A stretch of 64,000 nt of DNA from Lewinellaceae bacterium (GCA_020636025.1 JACJYQ010000008.1:248001-312000), one strand, 5' to 3'. Shown: positions 8,530 to 18,345, counted from the first letter of the stretch. A program made the numbers and translations. The notes: generated from the letters alone by a model not told the origin.

Positions 8530-8596
8530 TTCCAAGTGCTTGTAGTGAATTTGCGAGAAGTCTGTAATTTTCGACTTCCCTGATCAAGGCAAATTC

Positions 8597-9445
8597 ATGA
8601 AACCGGTAAAAGTCAACATATTCATTTCCCACGCACCAGAGGACAAAAAGCAATTGCAAAAATTGCTTAGCTGGTTGTATCCAATGCACGATGAAGTGAA
8701 TATCTGGTATAACAGTCCACCACCCAAACCTCCTGAACTAAGCATACCCTGGCAAATTCTTCTATTCTGGTATGCGGCTCCCGACAATCGCCCACGGTAT
8801 GCTAAAATTGTGCAGGCACGCCGGAAGGTGGCCCATATTTACCTTTTCCTAACCAGTTATAAATCATTGAGCAATAAGGATGTCGACTCTGACATTGAAG
8901 TAGCCGTACAGCGTAGAGTTAAAGGAGATGATAAAACCGGGCCTTTTATCTACCCTATTTTGATCAGTCCTTCCCGGTGGAAAGAAACATCACGGCTGGC
9001 AGGATTTAAGGCAATGGCTAATGCAACCCCTTTATCTTCTTTTAAACCGGAAGAAGACGGTTATCTGACAGTTACGGAAGAGATTTCCGAGATGGTGAAA
9101 TTTCTTCAGACACAACTCGTGGAGGAGAAGTTTTATCAGACTAAAAAAGAAAATTCCGATCAGGCGAAACTGGGATCAAAGCAGAAGGAACTGCCCTACT
9201 TAGGCGAAGCTGAATCCGAATTTGCATTTCAGGAAATACAAGGATTTCAACCACCTGAATGGCTGGGCTGGTCAATCCTCTTATTTATTTTCATTTCCAT
9301 CATGACCACTTTGATGCCCTCGAGGGTGCTCGGGCCAACCCGCTACCTGAATGTACCCAATGCAGACGATCACGGGTTTGAATACCCTCGTAAGTACCCG
9401 CTGATGCCTCCAAAAGACAGCGTCGCCTTTCTTCCGGCAGACTAA
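8597..9445 (+). CDS. TIR-like domain protein with C-terminal membrane anchor
   Basis: A 282-residue protein. Residues ~4-150 look like a TIR/TIR_2 domain: VNIFISHAPEDKKQLQKLLS (first strand and loop), NIWY (second strand), AHIYLFLTSYKSLSN (third) and a possible catalytic Glu at E101 in SDIEVAVQRR. A charged linker follows (~165-220), then one membrane helix at ~222-241 (WLGWSILLFIFISIMTTLMP) and a 40-residue Pro-rich tail that would be outside the cytoplasm. Bacterial TIR domains often hydrolyse NAD+ or act as scaffolds; which applies here is unknown. There is an insertion of 30 residues after NIWY compared with a minimal TIR. It follows the small exported protein by 67 bases. Confidence 0.7.
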   Translation: MKPVKVNIFISHAPEDKKQLQKLLSWLYPMHDEVNIWYNSPPPKPPELSIPWQILLFWYAAPDNRPRYAKIVQARRKVAHIYLFLTSYKSLSNKDVDSDIEVAVQRRVKGDDKTGPFIYPILISPSRWKETSRLAGFKAMANATPLSSFKPEEDGYLTVTEEISEMVKFLQTQLVEEKFYQTKKENSDQAKLGSKQKELPYLGEAESEFAFQEIQGFQPPEWLGWSILLFIFISIMTTLMPSRVLGPTRYLNVPNADDHGFEYPRKYPLMPPKDSVAFLPAD

Positions 9446-9496
9446 GTGTATGTTGGGAGTTTACTTATCCGCTTTTTTTGCCATAACTCTGTCCTC

Positions 9497-9524
9497 TTTT
9501 GTCTTTTCTACAATTGAGACAAAA
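9497..9524. promoter_or_regulatory. Inverted repeat upstream of the 1346-residue T9SS protein
   Basis: Arms TTTTGTCT (9497-9504) and AGACAAAA (9517-9524) are separated by 12 bases, about 57 bases before the ATG at 9581. It could be an operator or a weak terminator of the preceding gene; neither strand has a proper T-run after a GC-rich stem. Confidence 0.3.
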
Positions 9525-9580
9525 ATCATCGTGAGTTCACCATATTTTGCGCAACTTTCTTAACCTAATCAACTTTAAAT

Positions 9581-12500
9581 ATGAGAGTTCTAGTAACCCT
9601 TTTACTCGGTTTCACCTATATTATCTCTTCCGGACAAGAAGACAGGAGTATGATGAAATCCTATCCTGCCATGGTTTCCAGTGGAGAATTTCTGGGAGAT
9701 ATAGCCCCACTCCGCGAAACGCCTCCCAGAACAGATTATATAGTAGGAGAGCCGGGAAAGCTGTATGAAAAAAGAAACTACTTTTCTGGCAACGAAGCAA
9801 AAAACCCGAATGCCCTTCCCAAAAACGGCGACCCGCTAGCCAAGAAGAATCAAACCCACCCTGATGGCTCAGGTCCGGAAATAATTCCCGGGTTAAATTT
9901 CGAAGGATTGCACGACCCTTCCGGTGTGTTTCCGCCCGACCCCTCAGGGGATGTTGGAAAGGATCACTATATGCAAATGGTAAACACAAATAGCGGCGCC
10001 TGGATACAGATATGGGATAAATACACCGGAAACTCTGTGTATGGCCCTGCGAAATCTTCGACCATTTGGTCGCAGGTAAGCTCCAGCAGTTTGGGCGATT
10101 GCATCGTACAATATGACCACGATGCCGAGCGCTGGATCATTATGGAATTGCGCTCTATCAATTCAAACGAATTATTGGTAGCCATTTCCAATTCCAGCGA
10201 CCCTACCGGCAGTTGGAAAGCATACAGAATCCAGACATTAGGATTTCCGGATTATCCCAAATTATATGTATGGCACAACGCCTATTTCATTACAGTTAAT
10301 GAGCTCGTAGGAGGTAACAAATGCTCTGGATATGCGCTGAACAGGGCCCAAATGATAAGCGGCGCCAATAATATTGACATATACAGATTTGAAATGCCCA
10401 ATTTCCAGGGCATTACTTTCCAACCAGCCACCGGTGCCGATTGGGAAGGCGGCCCTCCTCCTCCTACTGGCAGCCCGGAATATATCTTCAGGATTTATGA
10501 CGATTCCTGGGATGGCGGCCAGGATCATCTGGATATTTGGGAGGCTTATGTCGACTGGTCAAATCCATCGCTCAGCCATGTTGACGGACCATCCCTGTTG
10601 TTCCCTCAGCCATTTGAAACCAGAGTGTGTTTTGGAGGCTCCTTTTCTTTCGATTGCATAGAACAGCCCGGTACAAACACAAGAATTGCGGCACTGGAAA
10701 ACACCATTATGTATAGAGCCCCGTACCGGAATTTTGGAGACCATGAGTCAGTTGTGCTAAATCACATTACCGACGTTTCTAATATGGTGGGCAATGGAGG
10801 AGATGCCGAGGTGCGTTGGTACGAACTGCGCAAATCAGGCGGCGGAGACTGGCAAATATATCAGGAAGGAACACATGCGCCGGATCTTCAGACCAACCGT
10901 TTCATGCCCAACATCAGCATAGATGAAGCTGGAAACATTGGACTAGGGTATTCTGGTTGCAGCAGCACCTTGTATCCCGGGCTATATTTGACCGGGCACC
11001 GGAAGGGCGATGATTTGGGTGTTATGACCCTGGAAGAATATACACTTGCTGCGGGTGGTGCAAGTCACACATCCAATCGTTGGGGAGATTACAGCAGCAT
11101 GACTGTTGATCCTTATGATGGACGTACGTTCTGGTTTACGGGTGAGTATCAACCTGATGCCGTTAGCGTTTGGGGAACCAGAATTGGCTCTTTTAAGGTA
11201 CAACGCGACACATACGACCTCAAACCTGAGGTGTTGGTGAGCCCTCAGCCCAGTCCATTTTTGGGAAATAGTGAAATGGTGAAGGTGCGCATAATAAATG
11301 GTGGGCTTGTACCTTCAGATAAGTTTACGGTATCGCTTTATATGGAGAATAATTTCATAGTTAAAGACACCGTATTTGCCCCCATCGATGCTGGAAGTGC
11401 CGCAGAACATACTTTCAGTCAGACAGTCAGCATGCCAACACCTGGCAAATTTTATAAGTTTCGCATCATCACCGATTGGGACAAGGATCAGTTTGTACGC
11501 AACGACACACTGGATTACGAAGTTGAAAAGATCACCTCAAACGATGCTGCCATTGTAGGAAAATACAATCTGCCAGGGCTTGTCTGTGGTACAGAAACAG
11601 ATTTTGCGTTAATCTTAAAAAATGCCTCCGGAGTACCCATGTCAAGCGCACGAGTTGACTGGAGAATTAACACGCAGCAAAATCAGGTATACAACTGGAC
11701 TGGAAACCTCGCTCCAGGTGAGCAGGATACCATAGAGTTACATGCCGTTAATATCAATGATGGCTTAAATTCACTAAGAGCCATTTGTTCCCTTCCAAAT
11801 GGTGTACAGGACGAAAAAATCAACAACGACACCCTGCTTGTTAAATTCTTTGGAAATAATGATGGCACCTATCTCACGGTTGAGTCGGAGTCGGACTTTG
11901 GGGTGTTACACTGGGAGCTAAGAACTCTTACCAATTCAGTGTTGGCCAAGGGCGAAGTGAGTGCATCGCAACCCGTTGCCCAGATTTGCAGCGACGACAA
12001 TGAATGCTATAAGGTATCCCTTCGTGCCAACAATTTCAGCTGGGGCGGGCATTTCGTATTGAAAGACATCTTTGGTAAAATATTGGTGGAGATTACCGAA
12101 GCGGGAACAACGGAAGAGATATTTACCATTTGCACACCACAACGGCAGCAAATCGACGTAGGACCCTTGTCCCTGGAATCACCGGTTTCCGGACCTGGTC
12201 TGACAACTGCAGAAAGCATTACGGTCCAATTCCGCAACTTTGGCTACACACCGCAATCCAACATTGCTGTAGGGTATCAGGTAAATTCGGGGGCCTGGAA
12301 AAACGAAGTGATCCCCGGACCGCTGGGCCCGGGGCAGACAATATCCCACACATTCGCCGGCACCGAGGATCTTGGACAATTAGGGAATCCATATTCATTT
12401 ACCATGACAGCGACCGTTCCTTCAGATGAAAATACTTCGAATGACACAAGTGAAACGGTTGTTCTGAACAGCTATATCCGTGAACTTGAACTTATTTCCA

Positions 12501-13621
12501 TCGATAATAGCGGCGCATGTGGTGATAGCAGTTTTGCTTTAATAAATATTTTGGTAAAGAATAATGGCCTTGGTGATTTCCACACCTTCGACGTGGAATA
12601 TGAATTGAATGGCGTGCAGCAGCCCAACATTCCTGATAATATACTGACGGCCAATCAAGGAGAAAGCGAATTGGTTCCCTTGTTTATTACGGGATTGAAA
12701 AACGGGATAAATACAATAGTTCTGAATATTGCCAATGTAGATGGAGAGGGACCAGATGAAATCCCGGCAAATGATGCTCAAACCAGCAGTTTTGATATCA
12801 ATCCGAACAATCAACTCATTGACATCATTTTCTCTCCAGACAACAATCCGCAGGAAAGCTCCTGGGAAATCGTTGATAGTCAGGGAAATATCCTGTTTTC
12901 CGGAGGGCCTTACACAGAGCCAATGGGTATCAATTTCGAAAATGCCTGTCTGGCAAAGGATAGCTGTTACAAATTCAGGATACTCGATTCGGGTGGCAAT
13001 GGTATGGACAATGGCTTTGCTAATCTGAGCATCAATGGCATGCCGGTGTTTGAATTTACTGGTCAGCCATTCACCAACGAATATTCCCAGACTTTTTGTG
13101 TTTCGGCCCTGTGCTCCGGGTTTGGCATGACTGCTAATGTCACTCATGTCTCCGGTTCCGGCATGAATGACGGCAAGATCGAAGCTATGACAACCGGGGG
13201 AACCCCACCATTTTCTTTTATTCTGGACAATGGTAATCCTCAGCAATCACCCATATTCAGCAACCTTGCATCTGGTACCTACCACCTGGTGGTCATCGAT
13301 GCTTTGGGTTGTGCTGTGGAAATAGATGTATCGGTGGGTACAGTAGGCTCAGTTGAACCAGGCAGACAAAGAAAACTTCAAGTGTCGCCAAACCCAACAA
13401 TTGGAATTGCCCACCTGGAACTTCCAGCCTTCGGAAATGAGAAGGCTGCTAACTGCGACGTGTTTGATATGAAAGGAAAGTTGGTTCAGCAAACCCGCTT
13501 GCTGCGATGGGATGATGGTTTACATGGAAACATTGCATTGGATAAATTCCCCGCTGGCACCTATACGATCAGGGTAAGCGGATTGGATAATGTCTATGTT
13601 AGCCGGATAATTAAAAAATAA
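9581..13621 (+). CDS. Secreted T9SS protein with CARDB-like and SprB-like domains
   Basis: A 1346-residue surface or extracellular protein. It has a signal peptide (MRVLVTLLLGFTYIISSGQ). A ~430-residue region from about 100 carries the PPDPSGDVGKDHYMQMVN motif and repeated D/G-rich strands that look like a beta-propeller. From ~545 come Ig-like beta modules of the CARDB kind (LKPEVLVSPQPSPF, VDVGPLSLESPVSGPG). A SprB-like repeat is at ~1180-1260 (GMNDGKIEAMTTGGTPPFSF). The last ~80 residues form a T9SS type-A sorting domain (LQVSPNPTIGIAHL ... GTYTIRVSG...RIIKK). It should cross the outer membrane through T9SS and be anchored or released. No catalytic residues could be identified. Confidence 0.85.
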   Translation: MRVLVTLLLGFTYIISSGQEDRSMMKSYPAMVSSGEFLGDIAPLRETPPRTDYIVGEPGKLYEKRNYFSGNEAKNPNALPKNGDPLAKKNQTHPDGSGPEIIPGLNFEGLHDPSGVFPPDPSGDVGKDHYMQMVNTNSGAWIQIWDKYTGNSVYGPAKSSTIWSQVSSSSLGDCIVQYDHDAERWIIMELRSINSNELLVAISNSSDPTGSWKAYRIQTLGFPDYPKLYVWHNAYFITVNELVGGNKCSGYALNRAQMISGANNIDIYRFEMPNFQGITFQPATGADWEGGPPPPTGSPEYIFRIYDDSWDGGQDHLDIWEAYVDWSNPSLSHVDGPSLLFPQPFETRVCFGGSFSFDCIEQPGTNTRIAALENTIMYRAPYRNFGDHESVVLNHITDVSNMVGNGGDAEVRWYELRKSGGGDWQIYQEGTHAPDLQTNRFMPNISIDEAGNIGLGYSGCSSTLYPGLYLTGHRKGDDLGVMTLEEYTLAAGGASHTSNRWGDYSSMTVDPYDGRTFWFTGEYQPDAVSVWGTRIGSFKVQRDTYDLKPEVLVSPQPSPFLGNSEMVKVRIINGGLVPSDKFTVSLYMENNFIVKDTVFAPIDAGSAAEHTFSQTVSMPTPGKFYKFRIITDWDKDQFVRNDTLDYEVEKITSNDAAIVGKYNLPGLVCGTETDFALILKNASGVPMSSARVDWRINTQQNQVYNWTGNLAPGEQDTIELHAVNINDGLNSLRAICSLPNGVQDEKINNDTLLVKFFGNNDGTYLTVESESDFGVLHWELRTLTNSVLAKGEVSASQPVAQICSDDNECYKVSLRANNFSWGGHFVLKDIFGKILVEITEAGTTEEIFTICTPQRQQIDVGPLSLESPVSGPGLTTAESITVQFRNFGYTPQSNIAVGYQVNSGAWKNEVIPGPLGPGQTISHTFAGTEDLGQLGNPYSFTMTATVPSDENTSNDTSETVVLNSYIRELELISIDNSGACGDSSFALINILVKNNGLGDFHTFDVEYELNGVQQPNIPDNILTANQGESELVPLFITGLKNGINTIVLNIANVDGEGPDEIPANDAQTSSFDINPNNQLIDIIFSPDNNPQESSWEIVDSQGNILFSGGPYTEPMGINFENACLAKDSCYKFRILDSGGNGMDNGFANLSINGMPVFEFTGQPFTNEYSQTFCVSALCSGFGMTANVTHVSGSGMNDGKIEAMTTGGTPPFSFILDNGNPQQSPIFSNLASGTYHLVVIDALGCAVEIDVSVGTVGSVEPGRQRKLQVSPNPTIGIAHLELPAFGNEKAANCDVFDMKGKLVQQTRLLRWDDGLHGNIALDKFPAGTYTIRVSGLDNVYVSRIIKK

Positions 13622-13698
13622 CGAGTATATTTCTATAAACAGCAACCCAACAATTAACCTACGGCCCAGTACATGATTTTAACATTTTTCGATCAGTT

Positions 13699-13721
13699 AA
13701 ATTTTCCAATTTGGAAAATTT
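13699..13721. repeat. Perfect AT-rich palindrome behind the T9SS gene
   Basis: Two 11-base arms, AAATTTTCCAA and TTGGAAAATTT, flank a single T. It lies 78 bases after the stop at 13621 and 77 bases before the GC-rich terminator. It could be a protein-binding site; it does not look like a terminator. Confidence 0.5.
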
Positions 13722-13797
13722 GGCACGGTTTTTCGAAAATATGAAGTATAGAAAGGGCTAACATTTGATTGGTTAATTGTTTTCATGGTTATGTTGT

Positions 13798-13833
13798 AAG
13801 CCGTCCTGTCGCAAAGAAAGGACGGCTTTTTTT
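13798..13833. terminator. Rho-independent terminator
   Basis: A 10-bp stem, AAGCCGTCCT / AGGACGGCTT, with an ~8-base loop is followed by a T-run on the plus strand. It ends the 9581-13621 transcript. The A-rich left side is weak on the minus strand, so its effect on murB is uncertain. Confidence 0.8.
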
Positions 13834-13875
13834 ATGGCAAAGTTCAAATCGCAGATCGCAGATTGAAGAAGGGCT

Positions 13876-14886
13876 TTATATGATGTTCACTTCTGGTTCC
13901 AGGCGGATGCCAAATTTTTGTTGAACAGAGGCTATTATGTCCTGGGCTAATTGAGAGACTTCCTCGCCGGTGGCTCCGCCGTGATTGACCAATACCAGTG
14001 CCTGTTTTTCATAAGAGCCGGTATTCCCTACCCTTTTCCCTTTCCAGCCACATTGTTCAATTAGCCAGCCAGCGGGGATTTTCACCTTGTTTTTCGGCAG
14101 TTCGTAAAAAGGAACATTCGGGAAATGAACTTGAATTTCCCGGAGCTTGGTTTGGTCGGTTTCCGGGTTTTTAAAGAATGAGCCACAGTTGCCAATCTTT
14201 GCGGGATCAGGCAATTTAGAACTTCGAATTTGAATAACGGCCTTACTGATATCAGCGATGTCGGGTTGTGAAACCTTATTTTGCTCCAGGATTTTGCGGA
14301 TATCCCCGTAGGATAATTTAAGGCGATGGTTTGTTTTGCTGAGCGATAAAACCACTGATGTAATGCAGAATTTTCCTTTGGCGGCCTTTTTAAAAATGCT
14401 GTCGCGATATCCGAATGCGCAATCGGAATTGAAAAAGGTTTTGAGCTTACCAGTGGTCAGGTCAACTGCTTTCAATTTGACAAATACATCCTTGAGTTCC
14501 ACGCCGTAAGCACCGATGTTTTGTACAGGGGCAGCACCAACAGTGCCGGGGATCAGACTGAGGTTTTCAATACCCCCATAATTATGTTGCACAGCCCATA
14601 GAACCAATTGATGCCAATTTACCCCGGCACCGACTTCCACCCAAACACGATTATTAGATTCCCTGACTACCTTTATTCCTGAAATGGAAACTTTGAGTAC
14701 CAGACCTTTTACATCATTTGTAAACAGTAAATTACTGCCTCCTCCCATCAACAATAAAGGTCTAATCGGGTTCCTGATTGCTTCTTGCAAATCCTGAATA
14801 TTTTGCAACTCGGCAAAGTACTCGGCCTTTACGCCTATACCAAAGGTATTGAGTTCTTTCAGGGAATAATTTTGATGAATTTGCAT
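13876..14886 (-). CDS. murB: UDP-N-acetylenolpyruvoylglucosamine reductase MurB
   Basis: Cytoplasmic flavoenzyme of peptidoglycan synthesis that reduces the enolpyruvyl group of UDP-GlcNAc-enolpyruvate to UDP-MurNAc with NADPH. The FAD-binding stretch LLLMGGGSNLLFT lies at about residues 44-56, followed by GIENLSLIPGTVGAAPVQNIGAYG. FGYRDSIFK carries the Tyr-Arg pair. S236 in GNCGSFFKNP is the proton-donating serine, and the C-terminal region ends with the expected Glu (LEPEVNII). At 336 residues it is the long, E. coli-like type. The coiled-coil protein gene lies 6 bases upstream, suggesting co-transcription. Confidence 0.95.
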   Translation of the reverse strand: MQIHQNYSLKELNTFGIGVKAEYFAELQNIQDLQEAIRNPIRPLLLMGGGSNLLFTNDVKGLVLKVSISGIKVVRESNNRVWVEVGAGVNWHQLVLWAVQHNYGGIENLSLIPGTVGAAPVQNIGAYGVELKDVFVKLKAVDLTTGKLKTFFNSDCAFGYRDSIFKKAAKGKFCITSVVLSLSKTNHRLKLSYGDIRKILEQNKVSQPDIADISKAVIQIRSSKLPDPAKIGNCGSFFKNPETDQTKLREIQVHFPNVPFYELPKNKVKIPAGWLIEQCGWKGKRVGNTGSYEKQALVLVNHGGATGEEVSQLAQDIIASVQQKFGIRLEPEVNII

Positions 14887-14892
14887 GATAAA

Positions 14893-16038
14893 TTAGTCGA
14901 AGAGACAAGTTGCCTGCTGACTCAGCAATTGAATATACTGCACATCATAGTCTTCATATCCACTACTCCAGGTAATGCGAATCCTGTCCAGTTCTTCACG
15001 GCGCAGTTTTTTCAAGGCATCCTGTGAAAGGGGTAGTTGAACCTGATATACAAATGCCTGTGTTTCTTCATTCAATGTGCCCTCGCTGTCCTGTGTGGTA
15101 TTGAGCACATATCGGCTTCCATCGAGGAATAAAATAGTGACCGCTGAATTCTTTTCCAATCGTCCGAATGACTTTCTGGGATTTGGATCGTAAATGCTGA
15201 AATTGAGAAAAAGAGATGCTTCTGAACCAGTGGCTGCCATGGCAGCTTTACACAATACATTGGGTTTATCCCCTAAAAAGCTACGCAAAGCCGATGGGTA
15301 TGTGCGAAACAGCTCAACGGCTGCTGTACGCTTATAAATTTCACCTGAAAACTCATCCCTGGTATTCACAGCCAAAACACAGGGCAAAGCAGGAGGATGT
15401 AACATCACATCTTCCTCGGGGTTGTATTTCTTCAGGGTCACAGTTGATTTGGGATCAGCAGTTTTGGGTTTTGACTCGGGTTCTTTGGGTGTTCCGGCCC
15501 CTGTATCATCAGCGGCTACTTCAGCAAGTTGCTCTTCAGTTTCAGCATACGCTTCCTCCTTTGGTTCAGGTGGATGGACCATAGTCCATAATTTATTCGT
15601 TTCCTTCCACAGTTTTGGCAGGTTTTTTCGTTGCGCGTTATTGTCTGAGTCCACCGTTTTATCCGCTAGCTTTAAAGCGGAAGCGGCTTTCTTTTCATTT
15701 TTGACGGCTGATTTACGCTCCTTTTTAGCCGATTTGACCAGTGTACTAATAGAATCAAGTTCAGCTTTTCCAAGGGTTGAATCCTGTTTTGCCAATGACA
15801 ACATTTCGCTCTTTATCTCCAAATCTTCTTCGGCCAAGAGCAACTTATTTTTAAATTCCTGCTCTATTTCAATGACTTGTGAACGATATTGCTTCACCAG
15901 TGAATTAATTTGCCAGTCGCTTAGGCTATCCAGAGGGGGCAAAGGTTCGAGTCCTTGTTGGGCTATAGCCGTAAAAGGCAAAAAGAACATGAACAGAAGC
16001 AAAATTTGGTTGCCTGACGATGAAAAACGGTCATTCAT
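14893..16038 (-). CDS. Exported coiled-coil protein of unknown function
   Basis: A 381-residue protein with a signal peptide (LLLFMFFLPFTAIAQQ). I chose the ATG at 16036-16038; an in-frame TTG lies two codons upstream. After the signal, residues ~35-150 are a Lys/Glu-rich coiled coil (IEIEQEFKNKLLLAEEDLE, KKERKSAVKNEKKAASALK), then an acidic Pro/Glu linker (~165-210), then a C-terminal beta-rich domain (~215-380) with FLDGSRYVLNTT and a Cys pair. I do not recognise the family. It is probably periplasmic. It precedes murB by 6 bases, but the link to cell-wall synthesis is only positional. Confidence 0.72.
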   Translation of the reverse strand: MNDRFSSSGNQILLLFMFFLPFTAIAQQGLEPLPPLDSLSDWQINSLVKQYRSQVIEIEQEFKNKLLLAEEDLEIKSEMLSLAKQDSTLGKAELDSISTLVKSAKKERKSAVKNEKKAASALKLADKTVDSDNNAQRKNLPKLWKETNKLWTMVHPPEPKEEAYAETEEQLAEVAADDTGAGTPKEPESKPKTADPKSTVTLKKYNPEEDVMLHPPALPCVLAVNTRDEFSGEIYKRTAAVELFRTYPSALRSFLGDKPNVLCKAAMAATGSEASLFLNFSIYDPNPRKSFGRLEKNSAVTILFLDGSRYVLNTTQDSEGTLNEETQAFVYQVQLPLSQDALKKLRREELDRIRITWSSGYEDYDVQYIQLLSQQATCLFD

Positions 16039-16102
16039 TTGCAAATAAGTGTTTCAGAGCGTTTGTTACCATGAATAAATGGAGTTAGCCCTATTTTCGC
16101 AG

Positions 16103-16110
16103 CAAAAGTA
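16103..16110 (-). promoter_or_regulatory. -7 element upstream of the coiled-coil protein and murB
   Basis: TACTTTTG on the minus strand, ~65 bases before the ATG at 16038. A TTTG lies 12 bases further upstream, closer than the usual 19, so the -33 part is uncertain. Confidence 0.35.
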
Positions 16111-16170
16111 CAAGTAGAACGGCAAACAGTCCATATTGCTGCTGTTCCTTTCAAACATTAAAGACAAAAC

Positions 16171-18345
16171 ATGAAACCAATTCTTTCCTATTGCCTGTTA
16201 GGCCTTCTTATTACTTTTTATGCCTGTAACTCCGGCTCTCAGAAGCTGAATACCCAAAATATGAATTTTAAGCAAATTCCAGTGACTTATCCATTGTCCT
16301 TTAAGGATACTGCGGTGATGGATGATTACTTCGGCGAAAAGATCAGAGACCCATATCGCTGGCTTGAAGATGACCAAAGCGAAGAAACCAAAGAGTGGGT
16401 TACCCGACAGAACATAGTAACGAATGGCTACCTGAGCCAAATTCCTTTCCGGGAAAGCATCAAAAAGCGCCTGGAAGAAATTTACGACTACGAGAAATTT
16501 GGCACTCCATTTAAGGAAGGTGGCAAATACTATTATTTCAAGAATGACGGTCTGCAAAACCAAAGCGTATTGTACGTACAGGAAAACCTGAACAGTCAAT
16601 CACAAGTGGTGCTAGATCCTAATAAATTCAGTGAAGATGGTACTACTTCGCTTGGTGAACTTGCTTTTTCAAAAGATGGCAGGTATCTGGCTTACTCTAC
16701 CTCGGTTGGTGGCTCCGATTGGCGCAGCATCGTGGTAAAAGACCTACAAAGCGGCAATATGCTGGAAGATAGGATTGACTGGGTAAAATTCAGCGGCATT
16801 TCCTGGCAAGGAACCGGCTTTTATTACACCCGTTTTCCGGAGCCACAGAAAGGAGATGAATTAAAAGCTGCCAACAAATTTGGCGCCGTGTATTATCACA
16901 AACTGGGTACGGCACAGACTGAAGACAAACTGGTTTACGCCGATAAATCAAATCCGGATCGCTCTTTTGGCGGTGGCACAACCGATGACGAACGGTTCTT
17001 GTACGTGGCTGGTTGGGAAAGCACCAGTGGTAATGCGCTATTCGTAAAAGACCTGAGTAAAGATGCTTCGGATTTCGTGAGCATCGTAACTACCTATGAA
17101 AAGGACTTTGGAGTAGTGGATAATATTGGTGACAAACTATTGGTGATTACCAACAACAATGCGCCAAATCAGCGCCTGATTCTAATCAATCCGGAAAAAC
17201 CGGAAGAGTCAAACTGGGAAACACTGATTCCGGAAGACCCGAATGATGTATTGCAGGGTGCCGCCATTTGTGGAGGAAAGATCGTTTGCAATTACCTGCA
17301 CAATGCCTCCGGTAGTCTGCGAGCATTTGACCTGGATGGAAAATTTATCAAAGAGATCAAATTGCCTGAAATAGGCAGTGTTGGCGGAGTCAGTGGAAAG
17401 CCAAATGAAGACCAGGCCTTCTTTTCATTCAGCTCATTTTTGCGGCCAAATTCCATTTACTCGTTGGATATGAAAAGCCTGAAAATCAACATATTCAAGG
17501 CGCCAAAACTTGACTTCAATCCCGACCTCTTTACTACAGAACAGGTTTGGTATGAAAGCAAGGATGGCACCAAGGTTCCCATGTTCATTACCAGGAAAAA
17601 GAACATTGCCTATGATGGGCAAAACCCTACCCTGCTGTATGGATACGGCGGATTCAATATATCGCTCACGCCAACATTCAGTCCAACCAGAGCTATTTTG
17701 TTGGAGAACAACGGTATTTACTGTGTAGCCAATATACGTGGTGGTGGCGAGTTTGGCGAGAAATGGCACCTCGCAGGTACCAAATGCCAGAAGCAAAATG
17801 TGTTCAATGACTTCATTGCTGCAGCTGAGTATCTGGTAGCCAAAAAATATACCAGTCCTGGAAGATTGGCCATTCAAGGTGGTTCAAACGGAGGTTTGCT
17901 GATTGGTGCCTGCATGACCCAACGCCCGGATCTGTTTGGCGTTTGTTTCCCGGCAGTTGGTGTATTGGATATGTTGCGCTACCACCAATTTACCATTGGA
18001 TATGCCTGGGCCACAGATTACGGTCGAAGCGACAACGCAGAAGAATTTCCCTGTCTGCTAAAATACTCACCACTCCATAATGTGAAGGATGTGGCGTATC
18101 CTGCTACTATGATTACTACAGCTGATCACGACGACCGGGTGGTACCGGCACACTCCTTTAAATATGCAGCAACTCTTCAGGAGCATCAGCAAGGTGATAA
18201 TCCGGTATTAATCAGAATTGAGACCAGTGCCGGTCACGGAGCCGGAAAACCCACTACTAAAATTATCGAGGAAGCCTCCGATTTTCTGTCCTTTATGTTC
18301 TTCAACATGAAGTTGCAGACGATTTATGGCGATATCAAGGGTTAA
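16171..18345 (+). CDS. Prolyl oligopeptidase (S9A), predicted lipoprotein
   Basis: Serine peptidase of family S9A, which cleaves short peptides after proline. It has a lipoprotein signal (LLGLLITFYAC, Cys at residue 19), so it is probably anchored in the periplasm or outer membrane. Residues ~40-440 form the seven-bladed propeller that filters substrates. The C-terminal alpha/beta hydrolase has the nucleophile S572 in QGGSNGG, the Asp in TADHDDRVVP (~652-656) and H689 in SAGHGAG. The 724-residue length is usual. A strong hairpin lies directly downstream (18360-18398), so it is probably monocistronic. Confidence 0.94.
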   Translation: MKPILSYCLLGLLITFYACNSGSQKLNTQNMNFKQIPVTYPLSFKDTAVMDDYFGEKIRDPYRWLEDDQSEETKEWVTRQNIVTNGYLSQIPFRESIKKRLEEIYDYEKFGTPFKEGGKYYYFKNDGLQNQSVLYVQENLNSQSQVVLDPNKFSEDGTTSLGELAFSKDGRYLAYSTSVGGSDWRSIVVKDLQSGNMLEDRIDWVKFSGISWQGTGFYYTRFPEPQKGDELKAANKFGAVYYHKLGTAQTEDKLVYADKSNPDRSFGGGTTDDERFLYVAGWESTSGNALFVKDLSKDASDFVSIVTTYEKDFGVVDNIGDKLLVITNNNAPNQRLILINPEKPEESNWETLIPEDPNDVLQGAAICGGKIVCNYLHNASGSLRAFDLDGKFIKEIKLPEIGSVGGVSGKPNEDQAFFSFSSFLRPNSIYSLDMKSLKINIFKAPKLDFNPDLFTTEQVWYESKDGTKVPMFITRKKNIAYDGQNPTLLYGYGGFNISLTPTFSPTRAILLENNGIYCVANIRGGGEFGEKWHLAGTKCQKQNVFNDFIAAAEYLVAKKYTSPGRLAIQGGSNGGLLIGACMTQRPDLFGVCFPAVGVLDMLRYHQFTIGYAWATDYGRSDNAEEFPCLLKYSPLHNVKDVAYPATMITTADHDDRVVPAHSFKYAATLQEHQQGDNPVLIRIETSAGHGAGKPTTKIIEEASDFLSFMFFNMKLQTIYGDIKG

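Noticed and set aside
7150..9445. Calling this group a phage-defence island
   Set aside because: Only a TIR-like domain points that way; no nuclease, SMODS, Argonaute, SIR2 or cyclase partner is present, so it is kept as a hypothesis only.
12539..13246. 235-codon minus-strand frame within the 1346-residue gene
   Set aside because: Shadow of the T9SS gene; no family motif, signal or spacing to another gene.
15422..16048. 208-codon plus-strand frame opposite the coiled-coil protein
   Set aside because: Its translation is Ser/Phe-rich low-complexity sequence, typical of the antisense of Lys/Glu coiled coils; the opposite frame has a signal peptide and neighbours in an operon.
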